Assembly (NCBI GenBank): GCA_030765065.1
Contig: CM060984.1
Coordinates: 101,227,488-101,291,487, forward strand
From: Deroplatys truncata
Taxonomy: Eukaryota > Arthropoda > Insecta > Mantodea > Mantidae
Direction of reading: 5' to 3'
DNA length: 64,000 nt
Part shown: one piece after another, positions 25,201 through 37,200 of the stretch
Position numbering within the stretch: the stretch's first letter is position 1
Layout: the number at the start of each line of letters is the position of its first letter
Notes under the pieces: model-generated
Database searches by the model: none
The model's input: the letters and a program-made list of their open reading frames with translations, nothing else
Told to the model about the DNA's origin: nothing
Position numbers and translations under genes: made by a program

Positions 25201-28200
25201 ACTTATTGTGCATGGTCTCCTTCGAAATACTCTCCTCCACAATTGATACACGGCTCCCAACGCTGTTTCCACTTCCGGAAGCAGTCTTGATACATCTCCT
25301 TCTGGATTACGCGAAGCGCCATCTGCAAATTTTCTTTTATCTCGTCTATTGATGCAAATCTTCGTCCTTTCAAAGGTGTTTTCAACTTTGGAAATAAAAA
25401 AAGTCTGCAGGGGCCAAATCTGGAGAATACAGAGAATAAGGCAGCACAGTGATATCGTTTTTTGTGCAATAGTCACGCTCCAACAGGGTTGAATGTGCGG
25501 GTGCGTTATCGTGATGCAAGAGCCATGAATTGTCTCACCACATTTCAGGCTGTTTCCTTCTCACATTTTCTTGCAGGCGTCGCAACACGTCCCGATAGTC
25601 AGTCTTCCATTGGCATGCACAATTTCGTTGATGTTCCTGACATGTGCATCGTCGGTAGATGTCAAAGGGCGTCCTGAACGAGGGTAATCTTTAACTTCCA
25701 TCCGGCCATTTTTAAACCGCATGAACCATTTGCAACACCGAGTACAGCTTAAGCACACATCATCATAGGCTTCCTGCATGTATGTCTCTGTAATGGTTTT
25801 TTGAGTTTCACGCAAAATTTAATGCAGACGCATTGCTGCTGTAACCGCCATCTTTAAATACACAAACTGTGCAACACAACATTCTACTCAATACAACACT
25901 GAACAATAACTAACAGACATAGAATAATGAAACTTCCAGCAGTTAGACATTAAACACAGAGATGCCAACTGCATTTCACTCCAACACTCCATTGGCGCGA
26001 AATTACGAATGTTCCGGAATTTTTTGAACAGATCTCATAAAGGTAGACATTCATGGTCTGGGAAAGAGCCAGGACTGAAACCGACCCATGAAGATTGTAA
26101 TTTTGTAAAGGCTTAGTCTTGATCAAACACTTACACACGAGCATGCACTCTCACACATGCTCATGCACACACACGATTTTCAGGGGTTGCTATTAGGATG
26201 ACAAAAATAAAAAGTTGGTGTTCACCTGTTTGATTAACAATGAGCACATCCAGGACAATATCATACTGGTTCACATGGACGTAGGCTTCAGCATATACTG
26301 GGTCAGAAAAGCCAGTCAATTGAGTGACCTTATTGAGCTTACTGGTGCCTGGAGTTAAGTCTCCAGCACCACTCATTCCAGTGCCTCCAATACCATCTCG
26401 TCTTCCACCTACTACAGCCTGGTTCAAACTAAGCTCAAATACATTCTCTGTGCCTCCCAATTCCGAATGTGAAGATGACAACTGCAGGAATGAGATGGGA
26501 TCATCTGCCTGTACCACGGAGCCTGGCTTCTCTTTTGCCTGCATATCATAAATTTTAGCACAGTTAGCTGATACAGTATATTTAACACAAATGTCAGGGC
26601 AAGTAACATATATTTAACAACTGCAAGTTGACATCAAATCAAAATGAGATATTCAAGAGAATTTTTCCCCACTAATTACAATTATAAATATTAATTTCAA
26701 TTACAAATTTGAGGTAAAAGTGTTAGAGAAACTCAGGGCTATTCTGTAATGTTTTGTTAATGCTTAACAAATTGTTAAAGTAGCTAATGAATTCTTATGC
26801 ACTATTCAGCATTCTGTAACTTCATTAACAAAACAAAATTTTGTTAAGAATAAAAATTTGTTTGTTGAATACAACAAACCTCAAGACCCTGTTGCTAACA
26901 CTTTTGTTACACAACAGATTTGCATAGATATTGTTTTAATGCTGCTGTAACTGGAAAAGCATGATAAAAATTTGACATTTTAATTATCAAATGTTTATTT
27001 ATAAATTGTAGCATAAAATATAAATGCTAGGGATTACATTTGGATAAGCAATGTTCTGTGGATGGCTTTGGTAAACGATGCTCCCAATATAACTTTTAAG
27101 AGACAAATTTTAATAGAAAAATAAATGTTGTGTAATCTCATATAAAAAAAAAACTAACAGTTATTGGTTTAAGAATTTTAGCTTGAAATAGTGATTAATC
27201 TTGTGTTAATTAGCATGCTTCACAAATATATTGCCTCATGTTAGGTTAAGATTAGAAAGTGAGCACTTTTGAGAGCTGTAGAATATTACAGTGATACGTT
27301 TTTGTTCCCAGAATCAATTTAAGAGAATTTCCAATATTCTAAAAGAAGTGACTAGCAGAAAGTCATTTATCAGCTTCTTGTAACCATATAAAATTGAATT
27401 TATACTTAATAAATTTGCATATGAAAAATAGTACAAAATAAAATACTAGTAACAGCAACATTCCCTAGATATTACAACTATTAAAACTAACCTTTCTTTT
27501 CACTACAACCTTCCACTTAGCGAATACCTAAAATAATATGGATATTATCAGGTACCAATTATTATTTTCATTCAAAGATTGTTAAAATGCAAGAACATTT
27601 CTTTAGAACTGAACTAAAGCTGAATATTGCCAAATCATGAATAGAAAATAAAAAATAAGTACCTACTTATGCTTGATGGTATATATTACAATTTCAGAAA
27701 ATCTGCACAACTGGTATCTTTAAAAAGTAAAATTAAAAGCCAATTGTGAATTGATATAAATTAGTGAAACTTGCAACAAAACAATATGAAAATCCAACTC
27801 TACCGCTAGTTTTTATTGCCTGGCTTTCCTATCCTAAAATTCAAACTTATTTTACAGGACCACTGTGAAGATGTTCACAGCTGGGCAAGTTTTACCCATA
27901 AAAAATCTAATTCTTTGGGTTCACAAGAAGCTGCAAGTCTTCCTACTCTAAGCAGTGGGTACAAATTTTAAAAATTCACATATCTATTGTAATGCAGTGG
28001 CTATGGCCCAAGGTTATTGGGAGGTCGGCATGGGCAGTCAAAGTAAACAACAATAACTACTGTTCGCCAGCATAAACATAGCGAGTGCTATGGGCAGATA
28101 ACTGAACCTTCTGGAATCTTCTTCCTCCCCTCCACCAGAAAGTCTATCGAAGTAGTTCTAGTATGTTCGAGAACCTAGGAAAGGTACCACTGGTTATATA

Positions 28201-31200
28201 AGTGAGCATTCACATCAGAGCAGAGAGAGTTGTTGAGTCAGTCAGTGAGCAAGTGAATTAGGGAGTGCATCTCTGGTGTGACATCAAAGACGATTCTCCA
28301 AGCAGCTGGTTGTGGAGGTCTTGTGTTCAACTCCCAAGTGAAGTGAACTGTCTGATAAGTCATAAGGAAATGAAGTGACAGAGCATTGAACTAGTTCACT
28401 TTAGTGAAGTGATAAGTGTGAACGGAATGAACTTCCAGTGAAGGTGAACTACATAAAAAGAAACGGTGAACTGAGAAAAGCGACAGTTGAAAAACTGGAC
28501 AAAATCAAAACATAATTTAAAATAAAGAGAGTTGGAGGTTGTTACACTACATCACTAAAAGGTTCCTACTTTGAACGCGTTTTGGAGGAAACGGTTTGCT
28601 CCCATCATGAGTCGGAAACATGCTGATAATGGGAGCAAATCGTTCTCCCGAAACGCATTAAAAGTAATAACCTTTTAATGATATAGTGTAACAACCTCTA
28701 ACCCTCTTTAATTTAAATTATGACACATCACTGTTACTAGTTTCTCAATCTTCAAAATTAATTAAAGTCAATATATTTTAAATTTTTTGTGCAAAGTTTT
28801 CACAGCATGCTTCCTCTCCATCTCAGCAAGGAAAAGTAACAAAAGCACTCGGTAGTTGGTTTTCAAGTGCTGGTGGCAGTGGGAAAACAAAACTCTATAG
28901 CAGAGTGCATGAAGTTTCAATTAGTTACTCTAGTTGGCTAACAACCCGCGAGGAAATAAATATCGTAATAATAAACAAGTTACAGAATGCCAAATAGTGG
29001 CACATTTGTTAAGAGCAGCTCTGTAAGTTTAATAAACAATTATAGCCACCTCCTTAACAAAGTTAAAGAATAGCCCTGATTATCTTCTAAATATAGCAGC
29101 TATATTGTAGTTGCAAGTCAACCTATCACTCTTACATACTGATCCTATAGCCCAAAAGACCAACAAGCTCAATGAGCGAGTATTGCACAACCAGTTTGAA
29201 GGGCCTAGGTATAAACAGTACGAGAACTGTTACTATAGAAAAATAGCTTCATTGATATTTTTATCTACAATTCCTCTGCAGAACTAGTGCGCAATTTTGT
29301 GAACATCCTGTATAAATAATAGATTTAACTTTTAAACTAATTAATGTAGTAGAATTAAACAATAAATTGAATCAACTTTGCAAGACTAACTTCATTTTAC
29401 TGGAAATCAGTCTAGTTGGTCTATAGTTGATGAGGCAAAAACCCTCAAAACATGTCCTCAGTTTTCATAAGGTAAAGTTAGTGTTGTAACATTTATTTCA
29501 ATTTGTTATTTGATTTGATTAATATTTACCTTTTGTGTAGTAGCTTCTTCTTCAGACTTTGCTGCAAGCATGATAGAAAGAGCACGGCGACAGTTTTCCT
29601 TGAAGATATTTACAATAATTGGGGACTTATCTGAAAGCACTCGAAGACAAAGATACAATCTGTCTGCATCATCGTTTGTCATGTTCTTTACTGCCAAACC
29701 TGTGTGTTCAAGGAAAAAATAAACAATTTAATGTGTGGAGTACTTTTGCTTATTTGTTTATTTTTATTCTGTTTGCTGCAAAGCAAATTAACTATTAACA
29801 ACAAACTATTAACAGAAATGTGCTGTATGTCTGAAACTACCCATAAATGATTTCTCATTTCTGAAACACTTTTTTATTGAAAAGTTTACTGTTTAAAATT
29901 TGAATAAATATCCCAAAAGATCAATGCATTTGTCACATTAAGCAAATAATATACCATGGAATGCATTTAAAAAGTAAAGTTTTTAAAACTAATATCACTA
30001 AATTGTAGCTTGCACGTATGGCTCATATTTTACTTTCCCTGCCACGTACCTAGTAGGTAGAGAAAATAGGTATTGCATTCACTCAAAAATTTGATATCAA
30101 GGTTTCACTGGAAATAAGTGTTTTTAGGTTCCGTGAATTTCCACCACCTCTTTAGAAAAGTGGTGTGTGTGCATGCATGTTAACAGCATAACTCAAAAAC
30201 AAAAACTTGGATAAATACCAAACTTGGTTAATTTATTTTGAAGCGTTTTAACAGTGAATGCTACGTTAATTACTTGTACATTAGGAGCCAAATTTGGAAC
30301 ACACTTGCTTCACTTACTCTGTTATTATACAGGAACTGTATCATAGTCTTTGCTTCCATCATTAGCTGTAGGTCGACTGGCAAGGCTGGAAGACGACATC
30401 AGCACCGCCAGTCCACCAACAGCTGATGATGGAAGTGAAGGCTTGTGATACAGGTCCTGTATAATAACAGAGTAAATGAAGCAAGTGTCTTCCAAATTCG
30501 ACTCCTAATGCTGAAATAACCAAACTTAGTATTTGACTGCCTCTGTGGTCGACTGATCAATGTTCTGGCTTCTTAACTTAAGAGGTCTCGGGTTAAATTT
30601 CTGGCTGAAGTGGGGGAATATTCCTTTAATTGGAATCTTTCCTTATGCTATATGGAGTCTGGAAGTATGTACACTATGTGATCAAAAGTATCCGGACACC
30701 CCACAAACATATGTTTTTCATCTTAGGTGCATTGTGCTACCACCTACTGCCTGGTACGCATTATCTGCGACTTCAGTAGTCAGTAGACATCGTGAAACAG
30801 CAGAATGGGATGCTCCGTGGAACTCACGGACTTTGAACATGGTCAGGTGATTGGGTGTCACTTGTGTCAGAAGTCTATACGGAGATTTCCACACTCCTAA
30901 ACATCCCTAGGTCCACTGTTTCTGATGTGATAGTGAAGTGGAAACGTGAAGGGACATGTACAGCACTAAAGCGTACTGACCGACCTCGTCTGTTGACTGA
31001 CAGAGACCGCCGACATTTGAAGAGGGTCGTAAAGAGTAATAGGCAGACATCTATCCAGACCATCACACAGGAATTCCAAACTGCATCAGGATCCACTCCA
31101 AGTACTATGACAGTTAGGCTTGGATTCCATGGTCAAGAGGCCGCTCATAAGCCACACATCACAGAGGAAAATGCCAAACGACGCCTCGCTTGGTGTAAGG

Positions 31201-34200
31201 AGCGCCAACATTACACAATTGAAAGTAGCAAAACATTGTGTGGAGTGACGAATTACAGTACACAGTGTAGCGATCAGATGGCAGGGTGTGGGTATGGCGA
31301 ATGCCCGGTGAACGTCATCTGCCAGTGTGTGTAGTGCCAACAGTGAAATTCGGAGATGGTGGTGTTATGGTGTGGTCTTGTTTTTCCTGGATGGGACTTG
31401 CACCCCTTGTTGTTTTGCATGGCACAATCACAGCGCAGACCTACATTGATATTTAAAGCACCTTCTTGCTTCCCACTGTTGAAGAGCAATTCGGGGATGG
31501 CGACTGCATCTTTCAACACGATCAAGCACCTGTTCATACTGCACAGGCTGTGGCGGAGTGGTTACATGAAAATAACAACCCTGTAATGGACTGGCCTGTA
31601 CAGAGTCCTGACTTGAATCCTAATGCACACCTTTGGGATGTTTTGGAATGCCGACTTTGTGCCAGGCCGCACACACCTATATTGACCTCTCCTCAGTTCC
31701 AAACTCCGTGAAGAATGGTCTGCCATTCCCCAAGAAACCTTCCAGCACCTGATTGAAAGTATGCCTGCAAGAGTGAATGCTGTCATCAAGGCTAAGCGTG
31801 GACCAACACCATATTGACTTCCAACATTACCGATGGAGGGCGCCATGAACTTGTACGTCATTTTCAGCCAGGTGTCCAGATACTTTTGATCACGTAGTGT
31901 ATGTGGGAGTGAATGAGAGTGTGTTTAATGTTAAACAATAATAAAAACCAACATTAAAGAACCTACAATCAAAGAGTTGTTTCTCAACTCAAAGCCCCCC
32001 CCCCCCCCCGATATGACCTTGGAAGTTAAATCGGTAAACACCTGGATATGTATCTATCTGACCTGGAATGGGTAAACACAACTTACAAATGCACACAGTG
32101 TGATCTTCTGTTGCGTCATGTGGAGTGTGTCTTGAAGTACCATCAACAGTGAATGTTCAATGCAAAATTAGGTGCACTGGCCAATGCATGCCTTAAATTT
32201 TTAGGAATAAAATGCAAAAAGAATTTCATTTGTATCTTATTTAGTTTCATTTTATATGATTTTTTTTCTATGGGCAACTGAATTTAAACATCCATTTAAA
32301 ACATAGCATTCTTGGGCATGCAATAATGCTTATAAATGGGAGCAGAAAAGGATTAAATATAAAGTTTTGTAGGCATCCCATTTTTCATTTTTGAATTATG
32401 TATGCACAAACACACGATTTTTTTTAAAAAAAATGCATTTTTTGGGATCCAGGGAACCTCAACACATGTATCCCATGAAATCTCGATATTGAATTTTTAG
32501 GTAGAAAGCAACACTTCCTCTATTTACTACTACGAGAATAAGTAGGTGCTAGAGAAAGTAATAAATATGATTCAAATTCAATGAGTGTTGATACCATACC
32601 CGATTTCCCAAGATGAAGAATAGAGGCCATAATAAGCATTGACTCTGCACAAAACCGATTCTGTTTCTTGGGGTCTGCAATCAGCGACGTGTAACGCAGT
32701 GAAAGCTTTGCCAAAGTAGTGCCAAGAGCAGCTCCAATGAAGAAGTCACCATCCATCATGTACTGGCGCAAAGGAGGTCTAGCTTCACTTTTCTTGGAAA
32801 TGCTGTAAATGCAAGGGAAAAATAAGTTAGCATATTGGTCATACAGAAATCGCTTTATGCTAACTAAAAAGGAAAATGCTAATGACAGAGAGCACAGAAT
32901 TATTAAAACAATCAGAAAAATTAGCTGAAGAAAAAATAATAGAAAAGAAAACAGAAAAACCGTTTACACTTAAGTGCAACAATTTCTGATGTTGGGAGAA
33001 CATTAATAACATTTGTCATCAACCTATACAAATCAATACAATATAAATTAAAATTTATATTCTGAATACTGCATGTAATGTGCTGATACTGCAAAGTGTG
33101 TAGAATGTTTCAGAATACAGTATTCAGGTGTTGTAAAATAAATTTAAATCCAATGAGCACATTGACAGTGAGTAGTAGTTTTGAAAAGCAATAAAATCTG
33201 CCCGTTTTTGATGCAGTTGAAACTGTAGGTTTTTATTAAATACTCAAAATTAATTTTTAATCACTCTGATTTCACTTCCATATCACTGCTTTTTCCAAAA
33301 CAAAAGAATTCAAAAGTGGGTTTGTTTTACACAATGTGTTAAAAAGCAAGGATTTATTTTATTTGTTCTGCCATTGCTTTTACTTTCTATACCTTTTATA
33401 ACAGAAGACAACTACATATTCGGAGAGTTAAAATTTTGGTTTGCTGCTGGGAGAGGCAGTAAAACAGGATTTAAAAAATTCCTTTTAACATTTTCGTACA
33501 TTTTAATCAGATTTACAAAATCTCGCCTTCTGATTAGCACATTTTGAATTATGGTCTGCTTTGTAAAACCTGCTTTTAAGGAATGAAATACACAGAATAT
33601 CTACACGAGTTATAGCATTTCTCGCAATTTATTGTAAATTATATGTCCTAAAAATCTTCTAAAACTGCCAATAAGTGATTTATGACCAACAAATGCAGCA
33701 TTTAATACTTTTAAGGAGATTCAAATTATAAAGTTATAAGAAATATTAATACCTTTTATTCACTCTGTAATTTTACGGAGAAGTGATGTTATAGAAACAA
33801 TTTTAGTCTTGACCATATACACTGCCGTTTAGCTACGAGGTTATATTTCAGGATTCAAAATATTCTGTTATAATTCCAGCAACCACAGCAATTAAACCTA
33901 GGATATTCCAACACTAAGATGAAACATTAATACTCTTTACCTAGCTGTGTTGAAAGCTGATTGTGTTGCATATGTGCCATCTGAAGTGACAAGTTTCTGC
34001 ACAGGAACCTGTTGCTGCAAGGTTTCTTCTTCTGTTTTCTCACCACTTGAACGACGGATTTCATCATCCACAAGAGGAATCTGCACAATATAAAACCACA
34101 AATTTTCCATCGTGATATCCAAAAATGTTAGCAACTGAGGCAGTATTTTATATCACAAAACTGAGAATGCCAGAGTGACTGTAGTGTAAATTAACATTAT

Positions 34201-37200
34201 TGTATGACAATGATTTTAGATATTTGTTAGCTATAAGCATTGTTAGGAAATAAGTTTACATGGCCTCACTGAAACTGACAAAAGGAGTGGGTAACAATGA
34301 AGCGATGGAGTGAGTTGTTTATCACTTAGAAGAGACAAACAAATGACGTCAGGATAGCGTGCCTTTCTTTAGAAATGGAGGGAATATTTTCCCTAGATCA
34401 TATGTATTAGTAATTATGATTGGCTTATAAAACAGATTCATTCATTTATTTATTTATTTTCATCCTTTTACATATGTTTAAAGGACACGTCAGTATAATC
34501 TATTTACATTATATACAAAGTTTTACATTATTTTTCCATATTTGAACTCCTCTATACTGTAAAATGCATTTTCAATTAAATATGTTTTTATGGCTTTCAC
34601 CGTTTTTATTGTTTGATCTATATTCTTTATTTCATTTGGTAGTTTATTGAACAATTCACTTCCTATGGTTTCTGTTGAACGATTATTCAAGGTCCCCCTT
34701 AGGGTCGTTGTGAAATAATCCATATTATTATTTCTTAATCCATAGGAATGTATATTACAATTTTTGTCATGTCTTTTATGTACAATAACTTTTATGCTTT
34801 CATAAATATATATGCATGGAGCAGTTAATATTTTTAGGCTCTTAAACAAACTTCTGCATGTTTCTTTATTTTTCATCCTACCAATTATTCTGATAGCTTT
34901 TTTCTGCAATTTTAGCACTTTTTCCATTTCTCTATAAGTAATATTCCCCCACAGCGTAATACCATAACTAATATGCGAATATATTAATGCATAGTAAACC
35001 TGTATCATCGTTTTGCTATCCATTGTCTTACTAATCTGTCTCATTACATATATACCTTTATTTATTTTTTTGGTAATAAAAAACGGCACGTGGTTTTCCA
35101 AGCGGTCACCCATCCAAGTACTGACCACGCCCAATGCTGCTTAACTTCGGTGATCGGACGAGAACCGGTGTTTTCAGCATGGTATGGCCGTTGGCTAATG
35201 TTGGTGCGATTTAGTAACCAATAGCAGCTCTATTATAATGTTTAGGCATATCGGGGTGAGGAGTATAAATTCTTGAGCCAAAAGCAAGTATCGCGCAGTT
35301 CTACAGAATCATTCACGAGATACACGTCACGCAGTCTTGTGGAATCTCTAGTGAGGTGAATATCATACAGTTTAGATTAATCTCTCGCATTGTAAAGTTA
35401 ATTACAAAATGTGAAGTAGGTACGCGACAACTATTACGACTGTAATTACATTCGGAAATATAACAGTTTCAGTCAGGCATATATAAAGATTACAGGTGTG
35501 AACTATTAATTAAGTGTGGCGGCAATAAAAGTGTGAAAATAAATTCTTTTATCAACAACTCCTTTCCGTTTACACACCCTGCTTACAGATATTTGCTCGA
35601 CTGAGTAATAATAGCTAGCCGGAGGACAAAGAACCCAAATTTTAAAAAAATAATAAAACAATAACAGGCGCTCAGCAAATAAGATAACACGAACAGATTA
35701 CTGCGACACAACAGAGCAACAACTATTAAGTAAGAAGAATAAAAAGAGATATGTAATGAAAAAAATGTGATACTAAATAATTAGAAATGTTTCCTTTTTT
35801 TTTAGCAAGTGTGTTAAAATGCATAGAATTTCAGATTACCATTTTAAATTTATTACAGTTGAAAATACAAAGACATAATAAAACATCTCACCTCTCCCAA
35901 AGTCTGTCGCACTTGGTTCATCACAGCCTGGATGTCATCTGGAGTAGATGCATACTCTCCAAGTATCCATAGTGCTGCTCTGTGAACCTTAACTGATTTA
36001 ATGGTTGGGAAGGCATCCAGGAGTCGCTGAAAATGAAAAAAAACTCTTGATAATACTGCTTTAGCTTTGCAATACGAAAAACAGCCAACTTATCAGATTT
36101 TGTTAAGTCAATTCTTAACTGAAGAGCTCAAAAGCAAAACAAGTTATATACTTGTATTACTTTTCTTAGAAAAAGCAAAATGTGATCACAGTTTATAGTA
36201 AGCTTTATTTTATAATATTCTTTTTCCATCAGATTTTCTCAATGGTAAAATGATTTTAGAGCAAATATTGCCCTTTAATATTTTCTCTGTCAAACTTATT
36301 TAATTTAAAAAAATGGATATAACTTCATTTGCACTGAAGTGTGTATATAACTTGTTTTGCACTTTATTGTGATGAGAGTACAATTGACTTATATAATCAT
36401 TTATTATAATAATTATTGTAATTATAACTATTATAATTATAAATTGACAAATTTTTCCCAGTCTGTTTCGCTGCATTTCCTTTTCCTGGAACCCAAACTC
36501 ACATTTCCTTCGCAAACTGACACCATAATATCTTCCATATTTTCCATCATAATCTTGCTACTCACATAAATTACAAGCAGTCTGCTCTCATCGTTATAAC
36601 TGTTCAACTTTTGAAACAATACATTAACTAATTTAACCATTATTGTCAACAAAAGCAAATTAAAATGAAGCAAATAGCCTTTTGGATGTAACTTGTTTGG
36701 AGTCAAAGACAGTTTTCAACTTCTTGTAACACGATGGATATAATGTTTTCTGCCCAGAATATCACATGATCACACATAGAGGACTCCTACTGTGGCAGTG
36801 GTAGCAATAACTCAATAATTCTCACAACTGGATTTGACTTGTTTTGCATTTGAGCTCTTCGACTTTACTCTACAAAAGTTCAAAAGTGTGCTATAACTTT
36901 GGCTACCTATACAATGTTCCATTGCTGTTTGATATGAATTAAACTAGTGTTATTTTGTCCAATTTTCAACTGTCACCTCACTAATATAATCTAGTTTAAC
37001 CTCATTTCTCTAAGTTCTATCACTTCAATTTCTTAGCAGCATAATGAAATACCCAATACGTAGCCTCTTCTTCCAGATAGTTCACCCACAGGGGAGTCGA
37101 ACACAAGACTTCTTCAAATATCTTGTGAAAGCAGCATTCACTGCACATCACAGCAGTCGTCACAAACTCACTCGGAAAACAGTACTTTTTGTCACGCCAG

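Larger units (their letters stand above)
26734..29078. mobile_element. 2.3-kb element with about 110-bp diverged terminal inverted repeats
   Basis: The left end cagggctattctgtaatgtt and the complement of the right end, cagggctattctttaacttt, match. A second conserved block, ggcattctgtaactt (gcattctgtaactt at the left), lies about 85-100 nt inside each end. No transposase frame is visible, so it looks non-autonomous. It contains the foldback at 28513-28722. The superfamily is unknown. Confidence 0.55.
30541..31950 (+). repeat. tRNA-derived SINE interrupted by a Tc1-like element
   Basis: The head at 30541-30669 has A-box-like tgtggtcgactgatcaatgt and B-box-like cgggttaaatttc. The tail at 31902-31950 (tgtgggagtgaatgagagtg) resumes after the Tc1-like insertion at 30672-31899. 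Confidence 0.5.
34440..35195 (-). mobile_element. Chimeric retroposon: 5S rRNA head joined to a LINE 3' end
   Basis: On the minus strand a 5S rRNA-like head (35195-35084) continues without a gap into a LINE frame at about 35080. It ends in a simple tail of the aataaataaataaatgaatg type at about 34440. Both parts share orientation, as in SINE3-type elements or template-switch products. Target duplications were not found. Confidence 0.75.

Noticed and set aside
35084..35195. Functional 5S rRNA gene
   Set aside because: The 3' end of helix I is missing and the sequence runs straight into LINE coding sequence; no tandem 5S array is present.
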